64,000 nt of DNA from Kyrpidia tusciae DSM 2912 (GCF_000092905.1 NC_014098.1:1860001-1924000); one strand, 5' to 3'; positions 36,101 through 44,589 are shown, counted from the first letter of the stretch. Program-made: numbers and translations. Notes: generated from the letters alone by a model not told the origin.

Positions 36101-37431
36101 GATACAGGACTTTGGCTGTTCACCGTGAGGGTCATCGTCACTCCGGAGGCTGCCGGCTTTGCATACAACAAAACCTGATTGACCCCCGCCCCCACAGTTG
36201 CCGTGTAATCCATGACGGTGGATGTAAAACCGGGACTCAAAGCAATCGGGTTGCTGGATCCGTCGGAAAGTTGCAGGTCGGTCAAAAGGGCCCCGGTGGA
36301 CAGCACGCTGAACACGCGAACAGGCGTATTGCGATTCGATGTCGTCCCGTCCCCCAGTTGACCGGACGAATTCAACCCCCACGCATAAACGTAGCCGTCG
36401 GACGTCAGGGCCAGACTGTCGGATCCCCCGGCCGACACCGCCGTAACATTGGCCAACCCTGTGACCTGCACCGGCATCTCGCTCGCCGTGGTCGTTCCAT
36501 TCCCCAGCTGGCCGTAGCTGTTCCCGCCCCACGCATAGACCGTTCCGTCCTGCATCAAGGCCAGGCTGTGATCTTTCCCAGCCGACACCGCCACCGGTTT
36601 TGACCCGGCGGGCAACCCCGCCACCAACACCGGCGTAGAGGAATTGCTCGTCGTCCCGTCACCCAATTGACCGGACGAATTCAAACCCCACGCGTAGATC
36701 CGTCCGTCCGACGTCAGCGCCAGGCTGTGATTTCCGCCTGCCGCCACCGCCGTCACATTCGCCGGCAGTCCCTGCACCTGGACCGGAATACTGGAATCGA
36801 CGGTGGAGTTGTTCCCCAATTGACCGGAGGAATTCTTGCCCCACGCGAAGACCCGCCCGTCCGACGTGAGCGCCAGGCTGTGGTTCCCACCCGCGGCCAC
36901 CACTTTAATCGTGGAGTCCGTGGCCAACCCCTGCACCTGCACCGGGGTCCTGGAATCGGCCGTCGTGCCGTCACCGAGTTGGCCCGACGAGTTCAACCCC
37001 CAGGCAAAGACCCGGCCGTCGTCCGTCAACGCGAGGCTGTGGCTCTCCCCCGCCGATACTTGGGCAACCGAAGGCAACCCCTGGGCCGGCGTCGGGGTTT
37101 GACGGCCCGTCGTCGTCCCGTCCCCCAATTGACCGTTAGTGTTGTCCCCCCAGGCCCATACCGTCTGATCCGAGGTCAAGACCAACGAATGACTGCCGCC
37201 CGCCGAAACGGCAGCCTCTCCGAGAACAGCCGCCGACGCGGGATACAAAGGCCACAGAGCCGCCGACAACGCCAGACAAAGCAACCATTGACCCACTCGA
37301 CCGGAAGCGGACCGTCGACCCATCCCCGTTCCAGCCCTTCGGCCTGTCTTTATTCTGTTGTCGCGATCCATTCTTTTCGTTTCCCTCCATTCCTCCATTC
37401 CTGGCTCCTGACTGGCCCGTCCGCCGATCAT
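33160..37431 (-). CDS. S-layer-anchored RCC1/cadherin-like surface protein
   Basis: 1423 residues, secreted and wall-attached by inference. In order: a long basic N-region with a signal helix (about 45-68); six RCC1 blades of the type VAAGGNHSLALTSDGRVFAWG (about 72-375); seven cadherin-like beta-sandwich domains (about 380-1085), the last six alternating between two types; a Gly/Ser hinge; a ZU5-like domain (VKVIVPQGAFSGTVRV); and three SLH domains (FADTAGHWAESLIKTAV, FADAASIPDWAQPF, FADDGAIQAWAKPY). The ATG at 37431 has GGAGG 5 bases upstream. Ligand unknown; adhesion or surface-layer function is inferred from architecture. Confidence 0.88.
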   Translation of the reverse strand: MIGGRASQEPGMEEWRETKRMDRDNRIKTGRRAGTGMGRRSASGRVGQWLLCLALSAALWPLYPASAAVLGEAAVSAGGSHSLVLTSDQTVWAWGDNTNGQLGDGTTTGRQTPTPAQGLPSVAQVSAGESHSLALTDDGRVFAWGLNSSGQLGDGTTADSRTPVQVQGLATDSTIKVVAAGGNHSLALTSDGRVFAWGKNSSGQLGNNSTVDSSIPVQVQGLPANVTAVAAGGNHSLALTSDGRIYAWGLNSSGQLGDGTTSNSSTPVLVAGLPAGSKPVAVSAGKDHSLALMQDGTVYAWGGNSYGQLGNGTTTASEMPVQVTGLANVTAVSAGGSDSLALTSDGYVYAWGLNSSGQLGDGTTSNRNTPVRVFSVLSTGALLTDLQLSDGSSNPIALSPGFTSTVMDYTATVGAGVNQVLLYAKPAASGVTMTLTVNSQSPVSLAAGVKQSVALSSDPTNTLKITVIQGSVISTYTIIVNRAKSSNANLSGVDVSPGSLNPVFDPNVLTYTVQGAEQASSLTVTPHLADKSATVTVNGTPTGDGQAVTVPLDQGGNLIPIVVTAQDGTQRQYTLSVNGTVSNADLGSLTVTPGTLSPAFSAATTAYTVNVGNEVDHVDVTASPSDPKAMMLWNGSVWKAGQVQTVNLNVGSNTVAFQVIAQDGTTKTYTVTVIRAKSGNANLSRLDVSVGTLSPTFDPNTVSYTVQGVGQASSLTVTPHLADSTATVTVNGTPTQDGKGVTVPLNQGSNTISIVVTAQDGSQKGYALSVNATVNNADLGSLTVSSGTLSPAFSPMTTAYTVNVANGVNQVVLTASPSDPNATMLWNGDVWTGTQTVNLNVGPNVFSIKVVAQDKVTAKIYTVTVNRAPSSNANLGGLDVSAGTLDKPFNPNTLSYTVQGAGSIDSLTVTPHLADPTATVTVNGQPAADGQAVTVSLNQGLNTISIEVTAQDGVTQKLYMISVNGTVTNADLQSLTVTAGSQNLLTGFQSTTTAYTVNVGNAVDHVDVTAVPVKIGVSMLLNGSSLVSGQAQTVSLNVGSNQVTIQVVTPEGAHKTYIVTINRASSPGGGSGGGSGGGSGGGGGGGGGGGSTNVVRSDNGNLQIPSGSGGEVSLGNSVKVIVPQGAFSGTVRVTIEVVAPSQQPAAGAGMVPVSSVFEITRDPAGTFNHPVTIRIQFDSSLVDGAEVAVFYYDEQAKQWVKVPTTVEGNTVIATVSHFTKFAVFAVKETPTPPPPNQGGAFADTAGHWAESLIKTAVGQGWVKGYPDGTFHPDEPVTRAQFAVLLAKALGLTVPEGTAALPFADAASIPDWAQPFVAAGVQAGILHGYEDGTFRADAQISRAEMAVMVARALGLSAAPGAATGFADDGAIQAWAKPYVAAVRQAGLMHGRGENRFEPAGITTRAEAVAVLLEGRTAGGTSFAP
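34252..36000 (-). repeat. Tandem ~580-bp super-repeats within the surface-protein gene
   Basis: Three consecutive two-domain units (types A and B) recur with long near-identical stretches at DNA level, for example the coding for SSLTVTPHLAD and for TTAYTVNV in each unit. Such repeats allow domain-number change by recombination. The truncated relative at 30145-30834 breaks within the equivalent B-type domain. Confidence 0.7.
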
Positions 37432-38016
37432 GGCCCCCTCCGGCGTCTTTCACATCTCTTTCTCCTTTTACCCGGATCACCGCGGGAGACCTGGATACCC
37501 TTATCGCTCATCAACGGGACGGTTTCACTCCTGAGCCCTCGCGGCCCCGTTCCGGGTCGTCGGGTGCCCGCGACACCCTATGATTATAGGGATTCAACCT
37601 TAAAACCAGTTAAAAATCATCGTGACTCTTCCGTCTTTACAAACAAAAAAGTTCCGGAGCCCCCGGTCGGTTCTGTCCACATCCGACCTCGGTTGCCCCG
37701 GATTGCCGAAATCCCGTCATGTCGAGGTCCCGACCATACGGTGAGCCGTTTTCTATTCTGAGGGGAGACGAGTTCTTTACGGTGCTGAGTATCCGTGGGG
37801 AAACGCGGACAAACATCGGCCCGTCAATAACCAAAGAAACCATGGTCTCCGAACCGGCAGCGGACCGCCTTCTGTTGGAGGTATCCGTTGTTGACTCGGT
37901 CAACGAGGGATCAACCAGGAGCGAATGGAGGGCGCCCCGCCGGTCGCACACGAAAAGACCGCAGGCCGGTGCAATTTGGGGGCGGTGCGAACACTCGGGC
38001 ATACATGGGCCCGGTC
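37432..38016. other. Upstream region of the SLH gene
   Basis: It contains the shared promoter motif (37580-37621). No gene recognised between it and the response-regulator remnant; an open frame of 251 codons on the minus strand (37637-38392) is an out-of-frame shadow of the response regulator followed by non-matching sequence. Confidence 0.45.
37580..37621 (-). promoter_or_regulatory. Shared promoter-like motif, copy 2
   Basis: On the minus strand TTTTTAACTGGTTTTAAGG, then TTGAATCC, then CTATAATCATAG. It is related at about 32 of 39 positions to the copy at 27690-27731. The -10 box sits in a small palindrome (CCCTATAATCATAGGG). It lies about 150 bases upstream of the SLH-protein start codon. 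Confidence 0.55.
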
Positions 38017-38523
38017 TTAACCGTGTTTCCCTTGCCGTTCTTTGGCAAACAGATCCACCCGCTTGCCGGCCACCCGCACCTCCAAAGAGCGGAAGTTGAC
38101 TTCGACATCTCCAAATTGAACGCTTCCCATCCCCGCCCCCCGATTCAGCGCGCTCCCCGGCCGCCGCAACCGGGCCTTGACCCGCGCCACCAGAACCATG
38201 GGGTCGAAGGGCTTCGTCAAATAATCGTCCCCGCCCTCCTCCAGCCCGGCCACAATATCGCCCGGTGTTCCCTTCCAGCTTAAGAAGAGCACCGGCACGT
38301 CGGAGCTTCGGCGAATCATCCGGCACAATTCCACGCCGTTCACATCCGGAAGCAACACGTCCAGGATCAGGAGGTCGGGCTGTTCCCGACACAACAGCTC
38401 CAACGCCCGCCTGCCGTTTTCCGCCGACGCCGTCCGGTACCCGTGGCTTCGCAGGTACAGTTCCACCAATTCGCGGAGTTCTTCGTCGTCATCCACAACC
38501 AGCACCTTTTGCTCCTCGTTCAT
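38017..38523 (-). pseudogene. OmpR-family response regulator lacking most of its DNA-binding domain
   Basis: The receiver domain is complete: VLVVDDDEEL with the acidic pocket, phospho-acceptor in LLILDVLLPDVNG, the Ser/Thr switch position as LFLSWKG, and the lysine in DDYLTKPFDP. The linker and first strands of the winged-helix domain follow (VQFGDVEVNFRSLEVRV). The frame ends after DLFAKERQGKHG, so the recognition helix is gone and no continuation was found in other frames. Start ATG with AAAGGAG 8 bases upstream. No kinase gene is adjacent. A functional receiver-only protein is possible but less likely. Confidence 0.7.
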
Positions 38524-39076
38524 GCCCAGAACTCCTTTCCATTCCGATGATCCCCGGAACCGATCGCTCCGCCCTCAAGAATATCCCTCCGTCTCCATAT
38601 CCCGACGGCCGGTTGCCACGCCCTTTGCCACAGCCATGTTCCGGTTGATCCAGAGCTTGTAGGCGGTCGCCACCCCCGGACACACAGGGCCATCTTCCGG
38701 CCCGTTTGCCGGCGACGTCCAGAAACGGAACATGAAAACATCCGTGTTTTCATAAAATTTAACATCCCGAATGATGGGACTCAGCCATCGCTTCCCCTTT
38801 TCTACTTGGAAGTTATCCAAAACAGGAATTCATGTCAATTGAAACTTTCCGCGGTTCACTCGGGTGGTCCACCCGACGTCTCAGGCCCCACCGGTCCGTG
38901 TTCCGCGTGCCCGGGGCGGATGTCGGCAGGCGGCCGCCATGGGTACCGCTCGTTGCCGGCAAAGATGCGGATGTCCGGGCCGAAGCCGGGACGGCCTTGG
39001 CAACGAGACCTTCCGGCCGCAAGGATGGTGATCACCGGCGGGTTCGTTTCCAGTGACGAAACAGCGGACAGGGGGA
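38524..39076. other. Non-coding stretch between response-regulator remnant and GLUG remnant
   Basis: It contains the ribosome binding site of the response-regulator gene. Near 39020-39076 lies a leader homologous to that of the GLUG gene at 27484 (GAAACAGCGGACAGGGGGA in both). Nothing else recognised. Confidence 0.4.
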
Positions 39077-39082
39077 GTGACG

Positions 39083-39230
39083 ATGATAGGTTGGAAGGGG
39101 ATGATGAGACGATCGACCGTTCTCGGTTTGATCGCCCTGATCGTGAGCGCGGCAGACTGGCCGCCTGTGTCGGTCGACAGACCGGCGGGGATGAGCGGAA
39201 GCGGAAGCCAGGGCTCTTTGCCAATCAGGG
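39083..39230 (+). pseudogene. 5' remnant of a second GLUG-type surface gene
   Basis: The leader and first 45 or so codons match the GLUG gene at 26759-27484: the same ribosome binding site context, then RRSTVLGLIALIVSAADWPP and DRPAGMSGSGSQ, aligned with RRIAVVGLIGLMVSAAGWPQ and GPAGMEGDGSQ. After about 39220 the similarity ends and the frame continues into unrelated sequence. It lies in the opposite orientation to the other copy. Confidence 0.6.
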
Positions 39231-39275
39231 ACTTGGCGCGGTCATGGTGTCGTACGAGCGGCCGGGCACGCCGCA

Positions 39276-39299
39276 CCAAAAAAGCGGCCCAAAGGCCGC
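39276..39299 (-). terminator. Intrinsic terminator after the His/Met-rich gene
   Basis: GCGGCC (39294-39299 region on the minus strand) pairs with GGCCGC (39284-39289) over a short loop, followed by six T. It lies about 60 bases past the stop at 39361 and supports expression of that short gene. Confidence 0.8.
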
Positions 39300-39360
39300 C
39301 TGGTCGGCCCGCCCCTTAGCGAGGCGCGCCAAAAACCCCCACTCATCATCTTCGTCCCTC

Positions 39361-39645
39361 TCAATAATGATGCGCCTGGGCGACTGCCATCGCCTTGTGA
39401 TATGGATGGTGGCCGTGCATCATGTGCGTCACCGCCATCTCGTTATAGCGGATCATGACCTGGCGATAATGCATCATCATCAAAAGCTGCTCCCGGCGCA
39501 TCATCATCTCGTGCATTCGATCCAACACTCGCAGGTACCGTTCCATCCGATCGAGATCGTCGTCGTGCACTTCCTTCACTTTCTTCAAGCCATCCTGCCA
39601 CAACAGGTCCCAATTCAAATCAAAGGTGCTCGCAAACAACCCCAC
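39361..39645 (-). CDS. Methionine- and histidine-rich small protein
   Basis: 94 residues with about 14 Met and 10 His. The first 55 residues look helical and acidic/basic (DDDLDRMERYLRVLDRM). The rest carries runs such as MMMRREQLLMMMHY and HMMHGHHPYH, reminiscent of copper- or nickel-binding tails, but no known family is recognised. No signal peptide. The start is GTG at 39645 with AAAGGGG close upstream. A clear terminator follows. The function in metal binding is only a suggestion from composition. Confidence 0.55.
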   Translation of the reverse strand: MGLFASTFDLNWDLLWQDGLKKVKEVHDDDLDRMERYLRVLDRMHEMMMRREQLLMMMHYRQVMIRYNEMAVTHMMHGHHPYHKAMAVAQAHHY

Positions 39646-39881
39646 GCAGCCCCTTTCCCCTAGGTTTGCGTCCGCTAACCAGGATATTCAGGGGCCACTG
39701 CCACCGACATCTGTCCCGATGAACTTGGGCCGCGTGCCGGTTTTTGCTCCACACAGCCATCCGTCGGCCGTGTCGCCGCCCGGCGGTTCGCGCGGGGCGC
39801 CTCCTCCCCCCGCCCGGCTCCATCCTTCCTGCCCGCCACGCGAAGATCGCCCCGCCGCACCGAAACTGTCAGCATTCGCAC

Positions 39882-42800
39882 TTACTGCCCGGCCACCTTC
39901 TCCATCACCAGCAACAGATCCCCCGCCTCGACAGAATCCAATTCCTTCACCAGCACCTCCCGCACCAGTCCGTCAAAAGGAGCCTGGAGCGCCGTTTCCA
40001 TCTTCATCGCCTCGGTCACCATGAGCAGCTCTCCCCGTCGGACCTCATCTCCGGGTTCCACCATGATTTTGCTCACTTTGCCGGGCATCGTGGCCCCGAT
40101 CTCCCCGGGCACTACGGGGTTGGCCTTCCGCCGCTCTTGGACGAGCACTTGGGCACTTTCGTCCCGCACCGTCACTTCCCGGGGCGTGCCGTTGAGTTCA
40201 AAATAAACCACCCGCGTGCCGTCCGGCCGGAGTTCCCCCACCGAGGTCAGCTGCACCATCAGCGTCTTTCCCGGCTCGATATCGACGGTGATCTCCTCGC
40301 CCAAGCGCAGACCGTAGAAGAATGTCGGGGTATCCAGTACCGACACATCTCCGAATTCCTCCCGATGCCTCACAAACTCCTCAAACACCTGGGGATACAG
40401 CGCATAGGACAGCAGGTCCCGATCCGAGAAGGCCCGTCCAAACTTCTCCTCCAGATGCCTCCTCGCCGCCGCAAAATCAAAAGGCTCTAACAGCTCTCCC
40501 GGCCGGCAGGTGATCGGTTCCTTACCTTTGAGAACCACCTTCTGGAGCTCCGGCGGAAACCCTCCCGGCGGTTGGCCGATGTACCCCCGGAAAAACTCCA
40601 CCACCGATTGGGGAAAATCCACCGTCTCCCCTCGGGTGATCACATCCTCCGGGGACCAGCCATTTTGAACCATAAACAGGGCGAGATCCCCCACCACCTT
40701 GGACGAGGGTGTCACCTTGACGATATCCCCGAACATATCGTTCACCGCCCGGTACGCCCGCACCACCTCATCCCAACGAGTGCCAAGCCCCACCGCTTCG
40801 GCCTGCTGGCGGAGATTCGTAAACTGTCCACCGGGCATTTCATGATAATAGACATCTGTGGAAGGCGCCCGAAGCCCGCTCTCAAAGGGCTCATAATAGC
40901 ACCGCACCACTTCCCAGTAGTGGCTTAAGCGGTCCACCGCCCCGAGATCGATGCCCGTGTCCCGCTCCTGAAAACGCAGGGCCGCCACCACCGCCCCCAT
41001 ACTGGGTTGAGAGGTCAGACCGCTCACGCTGTTGATCGCCGTATCCACAATATCCACCCCGGCCTCTGCGGCCTTCAGGAGCATGGCCACGCCATTGCCG
41101 CTCGTATCGTGGGTATGAAGGTGAATCGGTATGCCGATCTCTTCCTTTAGCGCCCGGATCAAGACTTCTGCGGCATAAGGTTTGAGCAGCCCGGCCATGT
41201 CTTTGATCCCCAGTATATTCGCCCCGGCCCGCTCAAGGTCTTTCGCTAGGTTTACATAATACTTCAGCGTATACTTGTCCCGTTTTGGATCGAGGATATC
41301 CCCGGTATAACACAGCGCCGCCTCGGCCACCTTCCCCTCCCGACGCACCGCATCGATCGCCAACTCCATCCCGGGCAGCCAGTTCAGGCTGTCAAAAATC
41401 CGGAACACGTCGATTCCCGATCGGGCGGCCTCCCGCACAAAGGCGGTGATCACGTTATCAGGATAGTTTGTGTATCCCACGGCGTTGGCACCGCGAAAGA
41501 GCATCTGAAAAAGAACGTTCGGAGCCGCCTCCCGCATCCGGGCAAGGCGCTCCCAAGGGCACTCCTTCAAGAATCGCATCGCCACATCGAAGGTAGCGCC
41601 GCCCCACATCTCCCACGAAAAAAGCTGGGGAAGCCCCTTAGCCGTCGCCTCCGCCACCCGGAGTAAATCCTGGGTCCGCACCCGGGTCGCCAAAAGGGAC
41701 TGATGGGCATCCCGGAACGTCGTGTCGGTCACCAAAAGGGGCTTTTGCTCCATCACCCAGCGGGCCAGGGCCTCGGGCCCCTCCCGATCCAGGATCCCCT
41801 TGGCTTCACTTGGGGCCACATCGGGAAAATCCGGAACCAAAACCTGCCGAAACCGCGGTTTTTTCTCAGGCTTTTTGATGCCGGGGTGGCCGTTCACCGT
41901 GGTCCGCCCGATAAACTGCAGTAATTTGGTCCCCCGGTCCCGTTTTTTCGCCGTCCGGAACAGCTCCGGATGTCCGTCGATGAACGAGGTATCGCACCGC
42001 CCGGCGAGAAAATCCGGATGCTGGACGACATTTTCGAGAAAGGGGATGTTCGTCTTGACCCCCCGGATGCGAAACTCCCGAAGGGAACGCAGCATCTTGT
42101 GGGCCGCGCTTTCGAACGTCAGGGCCCAGGCGGAGATTTTGACCAGCAGGGAATCGTAGTATGGTTGAATCACCGCCCCGGCGTAGCCGTTGCCGCTGTC
42201 CAGGCGGATCCCGAACCCCGCCGCACTGCGGTACGCGAGGATTTTGCCCGTATCGGGGACAAAATGATTGTCCGGATCTTCAGTGGTCACCCGGCATTGG
42301 ATCGCATAGCCCCGGCGGTGGATCGACTCCTGACTCCGGATGCCGATGGCCGGGTCATCTAAGCGGTACCCTTGGGCGATGAGGATTTGGGCCTGGACCA
42401 AATCCACGCCGGTGATCAGTTCGGTGATGGTGTGCTCCACTTGGATCCGCGGATTCACTTCGATAAAATAGAACGACCCGTCCGGGGCCACCAGGAATTC
42501 TACCGTTCCGGCGCCGACGTACCCCGCCCGGCGCATCAGCCGGAGGGCCGCGTCGCAAATCGCCTGGCGCTGGGGCTCGGTCAACGTCAGGGCCGGGGCG
42601 ATTTCCACCACCTTTTGGTGACGGCGCTGGATCGAGCAGTCCCTCTCGAATAAATGCACCAGATTGCCGTGCCGGTCCCCCAGGATCTGCACCTCGATGT
42701 GTTTCGGGTGCTCCAGGAATTTTTCAAGATACACCGTGCCGTCCCCGAAAGACTTTTCCGCTTCTGAACGGGCCATCCTCAGGGCCTCTTCCAGATCTTC

Positions 42801-43340
42801 TTTGTGGCGCACCACCCGCATGCCCCGGCCGCCGCCGCCGGCAGCAGCCTTCACAATCAAAGGAAAGCCGTGCTCCCGGGCGAATCGCAGGGCGTCCTGG
42901 AGTTGGCGCACAGGTTCCGGGGTGCCGGGAATCACCGGCAGTCCCGCTTCCACCGCCATCTGGCGGGCCGTCACCTTATCCCCGAAAGCTTCCAGATGCT
43001 GAGGCCGCGGCCCGATAAACGCAATGCCCTCTTCTTCGCAACGAGCGGCGAAGCGGGCATTCTCGGCTAAAAATCCATAACCCGGGTGGATGGCGTCGAC
43101 CTCTAAGCGTTTCGCCAAGGCGATGATGCCTTCGATGTCGAGATATGCCTCCACGGGCCCCTTGCCTTCTCCGATGAGGTAGGCCTCGTCCGCCTTATAG
43201 CGATGCAGTGCCAAGCTGTCTTCCTTCGAATAAATCGCGACCGTATGAATGCCAAGTTCCGTCGCCGCCCGAAGGACGCGGATGGCGATCTCTCCGCGGT
43301 TGGCGACGAGGAGCTTCGAGAATGGACGAATCTCTTGCAT
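39882..43340 (-). CDS. pyc: Pyruvate carboxylase
   Basis: It carboxylates pyruvate to oxaloacetate, replenishing the TCA cycle and feeding gluconeogenesis. 1152 residues: biotin carboxylase domain (KLLVANRGEIAIRVLRA; ATP-grasp loop KAAAGGGGRGMRVV), carboxyltransferase barrel (TTFRDAHQSLLATRVRT, with HTHDTSGNG), allosteric linker, and biotinyl domain with the modified lysine in VTEAMKMETAL. ATG at 43340 has GGGAGGGGGG upstream. An in-frame ATG at 43373 lies inside the IS607-derived element that ends 25 bases upstream, so an N-terminal extension from the element is possible. Confidence 0.95.
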   Translation of the reverse strand: MQEIRPFSKLLVANRGEIAIRVLRAATELGIHTVAIYSKEDSLALHRYKADEAYLIGEGKGPVEAYLDIEGIIALAKRLEVDAIHPGYGFLAENARFAARCEEEGIAFIGPRPQHLEAFGDKVTARQMAVEAGLPVIPGTPEPVRQLQDALRFAREHGFPLIVKAAAGGGGRGMRVVRHKEDLEEALRMARSEAEKSFGDGTVYLEKFLEHPKHIEVQILGDRHGNLVHLFERDCSIQRRHQKVVEIAPALTLTEPQRQAICDAALRLMRRAGYVGAGTVEFLVAPDGSFYFIEVNPRIQVEHTITELITGVDLVQAQILIAQGYRLDDPAIGIRSQESIHRRGYAIQCRVTTEDPDNHFVPDTGKILAYRSAAGFGIRLDSGNGYAGAVIQPYYDSLLVKISAWALTFESAAHKMLRSLREFRIRGVKTNIPFLENVVQHPDFLAGRCDTSFIDGHPELFRTAKKRDRGTKLLQFIGRTTVNGHPGIKKPEKKPRFRQVLVPDFPDVAPSEAKGILDREGPEALARWVMEQKPLLVTDTTFRDAHQSLLATRVRTQDLLRVAEATAKGLPQLFSWEMWGGATFDVAMRFLKECPWERLARMREAAPNVLFQMLFRGANAVGYTNYPDNVITAFVREAARSGIDVFRIFDSLNWLPGMELAIDAVRREGKVAEAALCYTGDILDPKRDKYTLKYYVNLAKDLERAGANILGIKDMAGLLKPYAAEVLIRALKEEIGIPIHLHTHDTSGNGVAMLLKAAEAGVDIVDTAINSVSGLTSQPSMGAVVAALRFQERDTGIDLGAVDRLSHYWEVVRCYYEPFESGLRAPSTDVYYHEMPGGQFTNLRQQAEAVGLGTRWDEVVRAYRAVNDMFGDIVKVTPSSKVVGDLALFMVQNGWSPEDVITRGETVDFPQSVVEFFRGYIGQPPGGFPPELQKVVLKGKEPITCRPGELLEPFDFAAARRHLEEKFGRAFSDRDLLSYALYPQVFEEFVRHREEFGDVSVLDTPTFFYGLRLGEEITVDIEPGKTLMVQLTSVGELRPDGTRVVYFELNGTPREVTVRDESAQVLVQERRKANPVVPGEIGATMPGKVSKIMVEPGDEVRRGELLMVTEAMKMETALQAPFDGLVREVLVKELDSVEAGDLLLVMEKVAGQ

Positions 43341-43364
43341 GACGGCCCCCCTCCCGGTCTTGTT

Positions 43365-43936
43365 CTGTTTCATTTTTGCTATCACCTTCTATCAAACATT
43401 GACAGACTTGACAGCAAAGCAGTTTACGCTCTCCGAGAGGCTGGCTGCTCCCCGAAGACCCGATTGGCGAGGCCCTGGGGCCGAGCATCTGGAGTCCCGC
43501 CCGAAACAGTACCATCAGGCCGTCCGCCGACCAGCGCCCGACACCGACAGTTTCCAAACGGCGGGGTGGTCCCTCGACGCTTGCGCGTCTCCCACCGGCA
43601 GGACAGGGATCGGTTTCGCCAACCCGGAAGGCCGTTTTGCCGAACCCCCCAGGATCAGCCACCCGGCGGCGCTCCGCTTGCGCCTCATCGTCAAAGCCGT
43701 GTTCCGTGCGGCCTTCGCCAACCCCCGCACGCCCTCATGGTCTTTCTCCCGCCCGGCCTGTCCCTGTCCCGTCCTCCCGGGAACATCCCGGGAACTCTGA
43801 TTCATTCATGCGTGGTTCTCCCAGTAGCGCTTCAGCAAAATTCTTTTGACTTCTTTGTGTGGGGTGTACTTTGTGATCTCTTGGTCGCGAAGACGCCCCT
43901 TCACCTCTAGAACGCCAAAAGCTGTATTCAACCTCC
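43365..43936 (-). mobile_element. Internally deleted IS607-family derivative (MITE-like)
   Basis: 572 bp. It is nearly identical over 43365-43902 to the 3' end of the IS607 element at 47273-49627, with about ten differences. After the last 30 codons of tnpB it jumps at 43909 directly to the 28-bp 5' terminus of that element (AGAACGCCAAAAGCTGTATT and CAACCTCC). About 1.8 kb is therefore missing, including the recombinase and most of tnpB. Its right end abuts the pyc leader in the same orientation. Confidence 0.85.
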
Positions 43937-44004
43937 TGGGCTCCAGTATACAATAAGATGCCGGCATTGCCCAAGAGCAAGGGTTGAGGCCGACCCATGC
44001 GGTG

Positions 44005-44589
44005 TCAGTCGGACGATTCCGTCTCCCCCACCGCCCGCAGACACACTTCTGTCGCCCGGACATTTCGCTCCGCCCGGTCCATGATGCCAAGCATCGTCCT
44101 GTAATCGTCGGACAAACTTTGGTACCGCTGTTTCCAGCGCTCGCAGGTTTCGGCCAACTCTTCCCGCTCTTCCCGCAGGACGGACAATTCCTCCCGGGCG
44201 CGCTCAAGGTCCCGTTCCAACTGTTTCACCCGGACGTACAGCCCCTGATACTCTTGCTTATACTGGCGCAGGAAACGAATGACGCCCCCCCACGATAAAG
44301 AAGGCTGGGCTTCGCCCCCTTCCCGGGCCCGTTCCCAATCCGCCGCCCGGCGCCAAGGAACCCCCCGGGCTTTGCGCTGCCTTTTCGCCACGTCAATCGC
44401 CGGCTGACAATGTTTTCGTATACAAGCATTCCAGCGGTATCCACAAGCCGCCGCCGTCCGATTTAACAATTCCGCCGCTTCTTCAAAGGCGGCGAGTTGA
44501 GTGCTCCCTTCCCGGATGTGCCGCAGCACGATTTCCGCCAGGCGGGTATCGTCTTCCGCCGTCCAGGCATCCTGTCGCATCATTTTCAT
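44005..44589 (-). CDS. rsfA: RsfA-family (YlbO-like) transcription factor
   Basis: 194 residues. The N-terminal Myb/SANT-like domain reads [24 protein letters not shown], continues [13 protein letters not shown] and [19 protein letters not shown] long coiled coil (about 105-165) follows, as in RsfA, a prespore regulator made under sigma-F in B. subtilis. ATG at 44589 with GGGGGA 7 bases upstream. It supports a sporulating host. It stands alone between the IS607 derivative and a small gene; no sigma-F promoter was convincingly identified. Confidence 0.85.
   Translation of the reverse strand: MKMMRQDAWTAEDDTRLAEIVLRHIREGSTQLAAFEEAAELLNRTAAACGYRWNACIRKHCQPAIDVAKRQRKARGVPWRRAADWERAREGGEAQPSLSWGGVIRFLRQYKQEYQGLYVRVKQLERDLERAREELSVLREEREELAETCERWKQRYQSLSDDYRTMLGIMDRAERNVRATEVCLRAVGETESSD

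Noticed and set aside
34270-36603. 777-codon open frame on the plus strand
   Set aside because: It is antisense to the SLH surface gene, of Arg/His-rich composition produced by reading the repeat DNA backwards; no ribosome binding site or domain.
37637-38392. 251-codon frame possibly carrying a histidine-kinase fragment
   Set aside because: Its first part is the response regulator read in another frame, and the rest shows no kinase motifs.
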